Origin: Arthrobacter bussei
GTDB taxonomy: Bacteria; Actinomycetota; Actinomycetes; Actinomycetales; Micrococcaceae
Assembly (NCBI RefSeq): GCF_009377195.2
Contig: NZ_VJXX01000006.1
Location: forward strand, 179,495-243,494
Direction of reading: 5' to 3'
Length of the DNA: 64,000 bases
Both the position numbers and the translations under genes were made by a program. The stretch's first letter is position 1; each line of letters opens with the position of its first letter. This document shows positions 17,871 through 26,380 of this stretch, piece after piece. Below the pieces are notes generated by a model. It ran no database searches and had not been told where the DNA came from. It was given only the letters and a program-made list of their open reading frames with translations.

Positions 17871-18223
17871 CCCCCGATCCTGTCGCACAAGGAGGTCCAG
17901 GTCGAGCGGGCCGCTGGTCGCCGCGACGCCCTGGCCGGCAGTGTTGCCTGAGGCCCCCGTCCTTCCCCCGGTCGTCCGTGCTGAGTAGAGTTCGCCGCAC
18001 GGACCCCCGTGGGCTCGTCGGGAGCAGACCTGCGCTGGGCAGAGTCGTGGTGTGCGACCACTGTTGGACGTGTGTCTGCGGCCTGGAAGCCGTGCAACGG
18101 GCACCTGTTCCCCTTCCCTGAGGGGTTCGGGCCGGAGGTTCCCTAGTCCATCGACACGTCGGCCCCCGGTCTCGGGGCCGGTGTGCCGGCAGTGCGGACC
18201 AGGCTGCCTCGGACGCGCGGGAC
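17871..18223. other. Intergenic stretch without a gene
   Basis: These 353 bases lie upstream of the NIPSNAP gene and downstream of the GntR gene. They should hold the NIPSNAP promoter, and they contain the hairpin at 18160-18180. I see no conserved reading frame in either strand. Confidence 0.6.
18160..18180 (-). terminator. 7-bp GC hairpin after the GntR gene
   Basis: CGGCCCC pairs with GGGGCCG around a 7-base loop, 43 bases past the stop codon of the minus-strand catabolic operon. Confidence 0.45.
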
Positions 18224-18925
18224 CTACCGCGTCGAGGGGTTCGCGCCCGCCGCGTTCCGCGCCGCGAGGATGTGGGTGCGCATCACGGCCTCAGCCCACT
18301 CGCCGTCGCGCGCCTCCGCCGCGGCCACGAGCTCCGCGTGGTGCTGCATCGATCGACGGAGCGCCTCGCCGCTGTACTTGCGGAACGTGTGCGCGACGAC
18401 GGCGGGCCGCATGACGGCCTGCAGCGCCGTCGCGACGTGCCGGTTGCCGCACCGCTCGATGAAGATCCCGTGGAACGCCGCGTTGAGGGCACTGAGCCCC
18501 TCCATGTCGCCGCCGTTCGCGACCACGGCCTCCATGCGCGCCGAGAGCGCTGCGAGCTCGACGACGTCCTCGTCCGTCAGGTTCGGCACCGACAGCAGGA
18601 CGGCGTGCGGCTCGAAGCCCGCGCGGACGTCGTACAGGCCGGCGACGTCCTCGGGCGAGAAGTCGACCACCTGCGCGCCCTTGTTGCGGCTGAGTTCCAC
18701 GAGCCCCTCGGCCGCCAGCCGGCTGAGCGCCTCCCGGATGGGGGTCCGGCTGACCCCGATGCGTTCCGCCAGGTTCGCCTCGCGCAGCCACGACCCGGCG
18801 GCCAGCTCCCCGGAGGCGATCATCGACCGCAGCCGCCCGTAGGCGCTCTCATCCCGCGGGGCGTCCCGCTGTGCATGCGTCAGCGGCGCGGGGGGAGCGG
18901 GCACGGCGGCGGCAGTCATCTCCAT
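18224..18925 (-). CDS. GntR-family regulator, FCD subfamily
   Basis: The 233-residue protein has an N-terminal winged helix (LREANLAERIGVSRTPIREALSRL, hallmark of GntR) at about 45-90 and an all-helical FCD ligand domain at 100-225 with conserved His and Asp/Glu residues that usually bind a metal and a carboxylate effector. It starts 5 bases after the HMG-CoA-lyase-like gene and closes that operon. It probably controls both the minus-strand operon and the divergent hydantoinase genes through the TTGTATGCAA-like sites at 21.25-21.32 kb. Starts at 18925 and 18919 are both possible. A broken copy of a close relative lies at 38.4 kb. Confidence 0.88.
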   Translation of the reverse strand: MEMTAAAVPAPPAPLTHAQRDAPRDESAYGRLRSMIASGELAAGSWLREANLAERIGVSRTPIREALSRLAAEGLVELSRNKGAQVVDFSPEDVAGLYDVRAGFEPHAVLLSVPNLTDEDVVELAALSARMEAVVANGGDMEGLSALNAAFHGIFIERCGNRHVATALQAVMRPAVVAHTFRKYSGEALRRSMQHHAELVAAAEARDGEWAEAVMRTHILAARNAAGANPSTR

Positions 18926-18930
18926 GCCCG

Positions 18931-19884
18931 TCACGCTATCGCGTCGGGCCAGGACGCGGCGGCCAGTGCGGCGCGGGTACCGCCCCTCGACACGAAGGAC
19001 GACGACGCCCGCCCGGTGAGCTCGACGATCCGGTCCGAGGCCAGCATGTACCGGTCGAGGTCGATGCCCGTGGCGATACCGAGCCCGTCGCACAGGTGCA
19101 CGAGGTCCTCCAGGGCGGCATTGCCGAGCACCGACGGGTCTCCCGGGAACCACAGGTCCCCGCCGAGCCCGGCGAAGGATCCCTCGAGCCAGGTGGCGCC
19201 TGCGAGCATCGCCGCGAGCGCGTTGGCGGGCGCGAATCCGTTGCGGTTGTGCAAGTGCACGCCGACATCCAGCCCAGGGTAGAGGCGCCGCACCTCGGCG
19301 ATGCCGTCGTACATCTCGCCCGGCTCCTCCTCGCCCGAGGTGGCCGCCAAATACACGCCGTCGGCCCCGGCGTCCACGGCGGCACGGACGACGCGCAGTC
19401 GTTCCTCCCGCGTCACGGGCCCGCGCGCGGGAGCGAAGAAGGCGCAGGCGACCGCGACGACGAACCGGATACCCGCCCGGTCGGAGAGCGCCCCGATGCG
19501 CTCGACGTCGGCCAGAATCTGCCCGACGGTGAGCCGCTGGTTCCGGAGGCTCACCTCCTCGTCGGCGGACACGACGACGACGAGCTCGTCCAGTCCGCAG
19601 TCCACGGCGCGTTCGGCGCCCCGGAAGTTCGGCGCGAGTCCGCGGTACCGGACGCCGTCCATCCTGGGGACGGCGGCCATGACCTCGGCGGCGTCGGCGA
19701 GCTGCGGGAGGACTTTCGGGTGGGCGAAGCTGACGGCCTCGATCTCGCGGACCCCGGCATCGATGAGGAGGTGCACCAGCTCCACCTTGTCCGTCGTCGG
19801 CACCATCGCGGGCACCGACTGCAGGCCGTCGCGCAGCCCCACCTCCACGAGCCGGATCGAGGACGGCAGACCGGGGATGCTCAC
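18931..19884 (-). CDS. HMG-CoA-lyase-like aldolase (DRE-TIM family) lacking the signature cysteine
   Basis: The 317-residue protein has the TIM-barrel start VEVGLRDGLQ (13-22, with the metal-binding Asp in RDG), HLHNRN in the place of the metal-binding His-x-His, and a full-length barrel. In HMG-CoA lyases the loop GGCPFAPGA carries the catalytic cysteine; here it reads GGDLWFPGD, so Cys is replaced by Asp. A different acyl-CoA or 2-hydroxyacid cleavage is therefore likely. The GTG start overlaps the micro-gene stop (GTGA), which itself overlaps the CoA transferase, so all are translationally coupled. With the CoA transferase it could activate and then cleave a branched acid. Confidence 0.82.
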   Translation of the reverse strand: MSIPGLPSSIRLVEVGLRDGLQSVPAMVPTTDKVELVHLLIDAGVREIEAVSFAHPKVLPQLADAAEVMAAVPRMDGVRYRGLAPNFRGAERAVDCGLDELVVVVSADEEVSLRNQRLTVGQILADVERIGALSDRAGIRFVVAVACAFFAPARGPVTREERLRVVRAAVDAGADGVYLAATSGEEEPGEMYDGIAEVRRLYPGLDVGVHLHNRNGFAPANALAAMLAGATWLEGSFAGLGGDLWFPGDPSVLGNAALEDLVHLCDGLGIATGIDLDRYMLASDRIVELTGRASSSFVSRGGTRAALAAASWPDAIA

Positions 19885-19970
19885 GCGAGCCCCCGCTCAC
19901 GCAGCGAGGCGGGGGTGGCGCGGTCGACCCCGACATCGGCGACCCGGTGGTCCGAGGGTGACCTGCTCAT
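19881..19970 (-). CDS. 29-codon coupled micro-gene between CoA transferase and lyase
   Basis: The ATG overlaps the CoA transferase stop by ATGA and its stop overlaps the lyase GTG by GTGA, so ribosomes can pass directly through. The product ends in SLRERGLA, while the CoA transferase ends in ALRERGLA, and the preceding VGVD is also shared. It therefore looks like a diverged tandem duplicate of the 3' end of the CoA transferase gene that has been kept as a small open frame. It may act only as a translational bridge. Too short for standard gene finders. Confidence 0.5.
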   Translation of the reverse strand: MSRSPSDHRVADVGVDRATPASLRERGLA

Positions 19971-21199
19971 GCGAGTCCCCGCTCGCGGAGGGCGGCGAGG
20001 GCGTCGTCGTCGACCCCCACCTCGGCGAGGACCGCGGCCGTGTGCTCGCCGAGCGGCGGACCGGGCCAGCGGACCGTACCGGTGGTGCGGCTGAGCCGGG
20101 GGAAGACGTTCTGCTGCGCGACGGGGCCGAGGACGGGATGCTGCACCTCGGTGATGGACTCGCGCGCGAGGTACTGGGGATCGGTGAGCATGTCGACGGG
20201 GCGGAAGATCTTGCCGGCGGGGACACCGTGCGCCTCGAGCGCGGCCTCGAGGACGGCGGCGTCCTGCGTGGAGGTGTAGGCGCCGATCAGGGCGTCGAGC
20301 TCGGCCTGGCGTTCCCCGCGGGCGCCGTGCGTCGCGTACCGGGGATCCGTGGCGAGGTCCGGCTGCCCGATGGCTGCGGCGAGCCGTCCGAACACCGTGT
20401 CCTGGTTCGCGGCGATCAGCAGCCAGGAGCCGTCCGCGGTCGGGTAGACGTTGCTCGGCGCGACGTTCGGGAGGATGGCGCCGGTCCGCTCGCGCTGGTA
20501 GCCGGAGATCTGCCACTCGGGGACGAGGGACTCCATGACGCCGAGCACTGCCTCGTAGATCGCCGAGTCGACCATCTGCCCGCGGCCGCTCACCTCGCGC
20601 TCGCGGACCGCGGCGAGCGCCCCGATGGTCGCGAACAGGGCCGCGAGCGTGTCCCCGATCGAGATGCCGACCCGCGAGGGCGGCGTCGAAGGATCGCCGA
20701 CCACGTAGCGGAGGCCGCCCATCGCCTCACCGATGGCCCCGTACCCGGCCCGCTGCGCGTAGGGTCCGTCCTGGCCGAACCCGGAGACGCGCACCATGAT
20801 GAGGCCCGGGTTCAGGGCGGCGAGGTCGGCGTACCCGAGGCCCCAGCGCTCCATGGTGCCGGGACGGAAGTTCTCGATCAGGATGTCAGCGCCGGCGATC
20901 AGCTTCCGTGCGAGGTCCTGGCCCTCCGCCTCGCGCAGATTGAGGGTCACGGACCGCTTGTTCCGTCCCACCACGGACCACCACAGGGACTGCCCCTCGG
21001 GGAGCTGCCGGCCCCACTGGCGGAGGGGATCACCCGTGGCCGGGTCCTCGATCTTCACGACGTCGGCCCCGAGGTCACCCAGCATCTGGCCGCAGAACGG
21101 TCCGGCGAGCAGCTGTCCCAGCTCGACGACGCGGAGGCCCGCGAGAGGTCCGGTCGACGCCGGAGGCTGGTCGGGGGAGGGAGTCTCACTGGCGGTCAT
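19967..21199 (-). CDS. CaiB/BaiF family (class III) CoA transferase
   Basis: The 410-residue protein opens with LAGLRVVELGQLLAGPF, has GDLGADVVKIE and GRNKRSVTLNLR, and carries the likely catalytic Asp at 183 in GISIGDTLAALFA. These features are typical of class III CoA transferases, which move CoA between carboxylic acids through an enzyme-bound anhydride. It is the first gene of the minus-strand operon CoA transferase / micro-gene / lyase / GntR. The start at 21199 follows a GGCC-rich leader; longer readings overlap the divergent hydantoinase A gene. Confidence 0.88.
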   Translation of the reverse strand: MTASETPSPDQPPASTGPLAGLRVVELGQLLAGPFCGQMLGDLGADVVKIEDPATGDPLRQWGRQLPEGQSLWWSVVGRNKRSVTLNLREAEGQDLARKLIAGADILIENFRPGTMERWGLGYADLAALNPGLIMVRVSGFGQDGPYAQRAGYGAIGEAMGGLRYVVGDPSTPPSRVGISIGDTLAALFATIGALAAVREREVSGRGQMVDSAIYEAVLGVMESLVPEWQISGYQRERTGAILPNVAPSNVYPTADGSWLLIAANQDTVFGRLAAAIGQPDLATDPRYATHGARGERQAELDALIGAYTSTQDAAVLEAALEAHGVPAGKIFRPVDMLTDPQYLARESITEVQHPVLGPVAQQNVFPRLSRTTGTVRWPGPPLGEHTAAVLAEVGVDDDALAALRERGLA

Positions 21200-21245
21200 C
21201 GGCAGGCCTCCGGGGCGTCGGGATGTCCGGACAAGGTGGCCGAAC

Positions 21246-21316
21246 GTATACAACTTCGCACTCGTGCGGCGGGAAGGCAAGGGATATTCGGTGTCGTCAC
21301 AGAAAGTTGTATGCAA
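21246..21316. promoter_or_regulatory. Two GntR-type operator candidates in the divergent catabolic promoter
   Basis: GTATACAACTT at 21246-21256 and AAGTTGTATGC at 21304-21314 are near-perfect inverted repeats of each other (10 of 11). The second is centred on TTGTATGCAA, close to the TTGTATACAA pattern bound by FCD-type GntR proteins. They flank the region between the CoA transferase and hydantoinase A starts. Confidence 0.5.
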
Positions 21317-21320
21317 CCCA

Positions 21321-21349
21321 TTGACGCTCCCGCCCGGCGCTCCTACGCT
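21321..21349 (+). promoter_or_regulatory. Likely promoter of the hydantoinase operon
   Basis: TTGACG at 21321-21326 and TACGCT at 21344-21349 are separated by 17 bases, a good housekeeping-sigma match. An operator candidate ends 5 bases before the -35, which suits repression or activation by the GntR protein. The leader to ATG 21546 would be about 190 bases, with no other feature seen in it. Confidence 0.5.
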
Positions 21350-21545
21350 TTCACCAGCGGACGGCGTGACGCACGCCACTTCGTGCCGGAGCCCCCCTTC
21401 TCCTGCACGGGTTCGAGCGACACCACCTGTCCGCGAGTGCACCACCAGCCCTGCGCGACGCGCCGCGTCCCCCATCCGGCGCGTCGCGCAGCCCAGGGCC
21501 CCGTCCAGGCAGCACCCTGATCCACCCCCACCCAGAGGAGACCTG

Positions 21546-23642
21546 ATGGCGTTTCGGCTCGGCGTAGACGTGGGCGGCACATTCACGGACATCCTCCTCA
21601 TCAATGAGGCCACCGGCGAGACCCACCGGTACAAGACGGCGTCGACGCCCGAGGACCAGTCCATCGGGGTGCTCCACGGCATCGAGCAGGCCTGCCGCGC
21701 CGCAGGGGTCCCGACGTCGGAGGTGACGGAGGTGCTCCACGGCACCACCGTGGCCACGAACGCGATCCTCGAGCACAAGGGCGCCCGCGTGGGCCTGGTG
21801 ACCACCAAGGGATTCCGGCAGGTCCTGCAGATCGCCCGGTCCTTCGTGCCCGGCGGCCTGGCCGGCTGGATCATCTGGCCCAAGCCCGAGCCGCTCGCCG
21901 ACCTCGAGGACACGGTCGAGGTGAACGAGCGCGTCACCACCAGCGGCGAGGTGCGCATCGAGCTCGACGACGACGACGTCCGCACCCAGCTGCGGAAGCT
22001 CAGGAAACGCGGTATCGAGGCCCTGAGCATCAGCCTCATCAACTCCTACGCGAACGGCAGCCACGAGGTGCGGATCGCCGAGCTCGCGGCCGAGGAACTG
22101 CCCGGCGTCCCCGTCTCCGTCTCCTCGGTGGTGCTGCCCGAGCTCCGCGAGTACGAGCGCACCATCACCACCGTCGCCAACGCCTACGTGCAGGGCCAGG
22201 TCTCGCGCTACGTCGGCAATCTGGAGGACAAGCTCACGGCCGCCGGCATCGAGGGCCACCTCTCCATCCTCAGGAGCGACGGCGGACTCGTCTCCGGGAA
22301 GGTCGCCGCCGACAACCCCGTGTCCCTGCTGCTCTCCGGCCCGGCGGGCGGCGTGACCGGTGCGGTCTGGGCCGCCGAGCAGGCCGGCTTCAAGAACCTC
22401 CTCACCTTCGACATGGGCGGTACGTCCACCGACGTCGCGCTCGTCCAGGACCTCACGCCGCGGATCGGCCGCGAGACGACGGTCGGTGACCTGACCGTCC
22501 GCGCCACGTCGGTGGACGTCCGGACGGTCGGCGCCGGCGGCGGGTCGATCGCCCATGTCCCGCAGCTGACGGGCGCGCTCCGGGTGGGCCCGCAGTCCGC
22601 GGGCGCGGTGCCCGGTCCGGCGTCCTACGCCAAGGGCGGCAGCGAGCCCACCGTGACGGACGCGAACGTGGTGCTCGGCTTCCTGCCGTCCCAGCTCGCC
22701 GGTGGTGAGATCGGCCTCGACGTCGAGGCCGCAGGGACCGCGGTGAAGACCATTGCGGAGGCGATCGGACTCGACGGCGTCGAGAGCGCGGCCGAGGGCA
22801 TCATCGACATCGTCAACGAGAACATCTACGGAGCGCTGAAGCTCGTCTCCACGCAGCAGGGCTTCGACCCGCGGGACTTCGCGCTCGTGGCCTTCGGCGG
22901 CGCGGGTCCGCTGCACGCCAACGCGCTCGGCAAGCTCACGGGTGCCTGGCCGGTGATCATCCCGCCGTCGCCCGGTGTGCTGTGCGCCTATGGCGACGCG
23001 ACCACGAGCCTCCGCGACGAGTCCGCCCGGACCCTCGTGCGGCGCTTCAGCGAGCTCGACGACGCCCAGGTGCGCGGTGTCCTGGAGGACCTCGCGGCGA
23101 CGGCGAAGGAGTCGCTCCTCGCCGCGGGCCTCGCGGAGGAGAACCTGACCGTCACCTATTCGGCGGACCTCCGCTACCACGGGCAGGGCTTCGAGATCCC
23201 CATCCAGGTGGACCTCCGGACCTTCAGGGAAAGCGGCGACGACGGCGGCCTGACGGCGCTGCGGGCCTCCTTCGACACCGAGCACGAGCGGCTCTTCGCC
23301 TTCCTCCTCGACAATGAGCACGAGCTGGTGACGGCCCGCGCCACGGTGAGCGGACCACGGCCCGAGGTCGCGAGCATCACCCTGGAGAAGGGTGGCAGCG
23401 ATCCGCTCCCGGCGCTCCGCAGCACGCACTCCATCTTCGTGGGCGGCGAGCACCACGAGGCCTCCATCTACGACCGGCACCTCCTGAAGGCCGGGAACGT
23501 GATCACCGGTCCCGCCGTCGTCGCCGAGATGGACTCCACCACGCTGGTGCTCCCGGGGCACGCGGCCACGGTGCACCACCACGGGAGCCTCCTGATCCGG
23601 CCGATCGAGAACTACGCAGCAGCAACCACGAGTGAGGACTGA
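21546..23642 (+). CDS. hyuA: Hydantoinase/oxoprolinase subunit A (N-methylhydantoinase A type)
   Basis: The 698-residue protein has the ASKHA nucleotide-binding motifs GVDVGGTFTDI (7-17) and TFDMGGTSTDVAL, plus HGTTVATNAILE and GPAGGVTGAVW, as in ATP-dependent hydantoinases, 5-oxoprolinase and acetone/acetophenone carboxylase subunits. These enzymes activate a carbonyl or lactam with ATP. AGGAGA before ATG 21546 supports the start. It is followed after 3 bases by the B subunit gene. Because the downstream hydrolase resembles N-carbamoylsarcosine amidase, an N-methylhydantoin (creatinine) route is plausible, but the CoA-transferase operon across the promoter leaves other lactams or ketones possible. 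Confidence 0.9.
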   Translation: MAFRLGVDVGGTFTDILLINEATGETHRYKTASTPEDQSIGVLHGIEQACRAAGVPTSEVTEVLHGTTVATNAILEHKGARVGLVTTKGFRQVLQIARSFVPGGLAGWIIWPKPEPLADLEDTVEVNERVTTSGEVRIELDDDDVRTQLRKLRKRGIEALSISLINSYANGSHEVRIAELAAEELPGVPVSVSSVVLPELREYERTITTVANAYVQGQVSRYVGNLEDKLTAAGIEGHLSILRSDGGLVSGKVAADNPVSLLLSGPAGGVTGAVWAAEQAGFKNLLTFDMGGTSTDVALVQDLTPRIGRETTVGDLTVRATSVDVRTVGAGGGSIAHVPQLTGALRVGPQSAGAVPGPASYAKGGSEPTVTDANVVLGFLPSQLAGGEIGLDVEAAGTAVKTIAEAIGLDGVESAAEGIIDIVNENIYGALKLVSTQQGFDPRDFALVAFGGAGPLHANALGKLTGAWPVIIPPSPGVLCAYGDATTSLRDESARTLVRRFSELDDAQVRGVLEDLAATAKESLLAAGLAEENLTVTYSADLRYHGQGFEIPIQVDLRTFRESGDDGGLTALRASFDTEHERLFAFLLDNEHELVTARATVSGPRPEVASITLEKGGSDPLPALRSTHSIFVGGEHHEASIYDRHLLKAGNVITGPAVVAEMDSTTLVLPGHAATVHHHGSLLIRPIENYAAATTSED

Positions 23643-23645
23643 CCC

Positions 23646-25517
23646 ATGGCCCAGCTGATCGAGACCGCCACCTCGGACCTGACCGCGGTCGACGTGGACG
23701 TGGTGACGCTCGACCTCATCGAGAACGCCCTCCGCAGTGCCCGCTACGAGATGGACGAGACCCTCTTCCGCACCGCGCTCTCCCCGGGCATCCGCGAGCA
23801 GCACGACGAGTTCCCGCTCATCGCCGACCCCGAGGGCAAGATGATCGTCGGCCAGTTCGGTCTGTCCATCCCCGATTTCCTGGCGAACTTCAGCGGCACC
23901 ATCGAGGAGGGCGACGTCCTCATGACGTCGGACCCGTACTCGTGCGGGGCGGCGATCAGCCACGCGAACGACTGGCTCGTGGTCATGCCCATCTTCTTCG
24001 AGGGGCGGATCGTGGGGTGGGCGTCGCAGTTCGGGCACATGACCGACGTCGGCGGGAAGACGCCCGCGTCCATGCCGACGGACGCGCGGACCATCTTCGA
24101 GGAGGGCGTGATCATCCCGCCCTTCAAGCTCTACCGGAAGGGCGAGCGGGACGACACGGCGCTCGGCATCATCCTCAACCAGGTGCGGAAGCCGGACTGG
24201 AACCGGGCGGACCTCAACGGGATCGTCGCGGCGTGCCGGACGGCGTCGCGCCGGGTGCAGGAGATGTGCGCGCGGTTCGGGGTGGACACGTACACGTCCG
24301 CGCTGAACGCCCTGCTGGACCGGAACTACCGGGCCATGAAGGCGCTGCTGGCGCTGGTGTTCGAGGAGGGCAAGCCGCTCTCCTTCACCGACTACATCGA
24401 CGACGACGGCCGCGGCTACGGTCCGTACGAGCTGACGATGACCATCACGCGGACCGGCGACAAGGTGCTGATCGACCTCACCGGCAGCGCCCCGCAGGCG
24501 CAGGGGCCCATCAACTACTACATCAACGAGAACCTGATCCGGATGTTCTTCGGCATCTACATGATCACCGTCGCGGACCCGCAGATCCTCTGGAACGACG
24601 GCTTCTACCCGCTCGTGGACGTCGAGATCCCGGAGAACTCGTTCTAAAAGCCGGCCTACCCGGCGGCGCTCAACGGCAGGAACCACGGCATCGGCCGCCT
24701 GTTCGACCTCTTCGGCGGGCTCCTCGGCCAGGCCAACCCGGACCTGCTGAACGCCGCCGGCTTCTCCTCCTCACCGCACTTCATGTACTCGGGGAACTAC
24801 AGCGAGGGCGAGCGGAAGGGGGAGTGGTTCCAGCTCTACTCGATCGGCTTCGGCGGGATCCCCGGGCGGCCTGTGGGCGACGGCCCCGACGGCCACTCGC
24901 TGTGGCCCTCCTTCGTCAACATCCCCTGCGAGTACCTCGAGAGCTACTACCCGCTGATCATCGACCGCTGGGAGACCATCCCGGACAGCGGCGGTGCGGG
25001 ACTGCACCGCGGCGGCAATGGCGTCGACGTCGCCTACCGGTTCCTCGAAGCCGGCACCATCGCCATCCACGACGACCGCTGGCTCACCTACCCCTGGGGC
25101 GTGAAGGGCGGCGAGCCCGGCGCGCGCGGGACCAAGTGGATCGACCGGGCGGACGGCACGCGCGTGGTGCTCGCGTCCAAGGTGCACGACGTCGCCGTCG
25201 GCAGGGACGACGTCCTCCACTTCGTGACGTGGGGCGGCGGCGGCTGGGGCGACCCGCTGGCCCGCGACCCCGAGCTCGTCTGCAAGGAGGTGCGGCGCGG
25301 CCTCGTCACGCAGGCCGGCGCCCGCACGTACGGGGTGGTGTGCGACGACGACGGCGACCTCGACGCTGCTGCCACGACCACGGTGCGCGAGTCGATGCGC
25401 GAGGGTCGGGAGGAGCCGCTGCCGCTGTTCAACCGGGGCGATTCCATGGAGAACCTCCTGGCCAACAGCCTCGCCGAGACCGGGCTGCCGGCGCCGACCC
25501 CACCGCTGGCGGTGTAG
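23646..25517 (+). pseudogene. hyuB: Hydantoinase/oxoprolinase subunit B interrupted by one in-frame TAA
   Basis: The frame is homologous to HyuB/acetone-carboxylase-type subunits across its whole 623-codon length: DVDVVTLDLIENALRSAR at the start and YSGNYSEGERKGEW and WGGGGWGDPLARDP near the end. Codon 334 (24645-24647) is TAA, between ENSF and KPAYPAALNGR, where relatives carry Leu or Trp. No frameshift is needed; coding resumes at the next codon in the same frame. Either the gene is inactivated by a point mutation, or it is a sequencing error. A shorter product could restart at ATG 24783 in the same frame. The gene would act with HyuA. Confidence 0.85.
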
Positions 25518-26293
25518 TGGCTGCTGCAGTCGACCCGTCCGGTCCCGCGTCTGCAGGGTCCGGGGAGTCGTCGCCGTCGGGCGCTGCATCGGGGTCATCG
25601 TCCGCGGGGTCCGGCGACGTATCGTCGCCCGGGTCCTCCGCAGGGTCGTCCGCCGGGTCGTCCGCCAGGTCCTCCCCGGGGTTGTCCTCCGGCTTCTCCT
25701 CCGGCTTCGACGGGACGCTGACGCCGGGACCGCGCCGCGCCGTCATCGCCGTCGACCTCATGCGGGCCTACTTCGACGACGCCAGTCCGCTGTGCCTGCC
25801 GTCGTCGTCGTGTCTCGACGGAGCCGCAGCCGTCCTGGCAGCCGCACGGGCGGCGGGGTACCCCGTCTTCCACACGGTGGTGCGGTTCGACGACGCCGCG
25901 CACGGGGGAGTGTTCCTCCGGAAGGTGCCCGCGCTGCAGCTGCTCATCCGGCCGGCGCCGGACGGCGGGGTGCCGCCCCTAGGCGAACTCATGCCCGACG
26001 TCGCCCCGCTCGAAGGGGAGACGGTGCTGGTCAAGCAGTCGGCCAGCGCCTTCTTCGGCACCGACCTGGCAGCGCTCCTCCACGAGGCAGAGGTGGACAC
26101 CGTCATCATCATCGGCGTCAGCACGAGCGGCTGCGTCCGGGCGACGGCGGTCGACGCCATCCAGCACGACTTCGTGCCGATCGTCGTCCGCGACGCCGTC
26201 GGCGACCGGGACGACGCGGTGCAGCGGGCCACGCTCTACGACCTTCAGGCCAAGTACGCGGAAGTGGTGGGCCTCGACGAGCTCACGTGGTGA
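25517..26293 (+). CDS. Isochorismatase-fold hydrolase, N-carbamoylsarcosine amidase-like
   Basis: GTG 25517 shares a base with the hyuB TAG and gives 258 residues. The catalytic triad of the family is complete: Asp80 (VIAVDLMRAYF), Lys173 (LVKQSASAFF) and Cys206 (STSGCVRAT). The spacings of 93 and 33 are the same as in Arthrobacter N-carbamoylsarcosine amidohydrolase (D51, K144, C177 as I recall them). The first 65 residues are an unusual Ser/Gly-rich low-complexity extension encoded by imperfect GTCGTCC-like repeats and may be untranslated or a linker. It would convert N-carbamoylsarcosine to sarcosine, the step after N-methylhydantoinase, which fits hyuAB. Confidence 0.82.
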   Translation: MAAAVDPSGPASAGSGESSPSGAASGSSSAGSGDVSSPGSSAGSSAGSSARSSPGLSSGFSSGFDGTLTPGPRRAVIAVDLMRAYFDDASPLCLPSSSCLDGAAAVLAAARAAGYPVFHTVVRFDDAAHGGVFLRKVPALQLLIRPAPDGGVPPLGELMPDVAPLEGETVLVKQSASAFFGTDLAALLHEAEVDTVIIIGVSTSGCVRATAVDAIQHDFVPIVVRDAVGDRDDAVQRATLYDLQAKYAEVVGLDELTW

Positions 26294-26380
26294 GGCGCCG
26301 CGGACCAGTGAGGCCGGCGCGGCGCGTCAGCGACCCACGGGGCATGTCATCGACGACGCGCCCGGCGTCGTGATGGACCG

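Noticed and set aside
24645..24647. Recoding of the hyuB stop as a special amino acid
   Set aside because: TAA is not used for selenocysteine (TGA) or pyrrolysine (TAG), and no stem-loop follows. A point mutation or read error is simpler.
21351..24686. Very long open frame (over 1100 codons) on the minus strand opposite hyuA and hyuB
   Set aside because: It mirrors the codon pattern of the plus-strand genes, has Arg/Val/Gly/His-rich content without any domain, and is explained by high GC at third positions.
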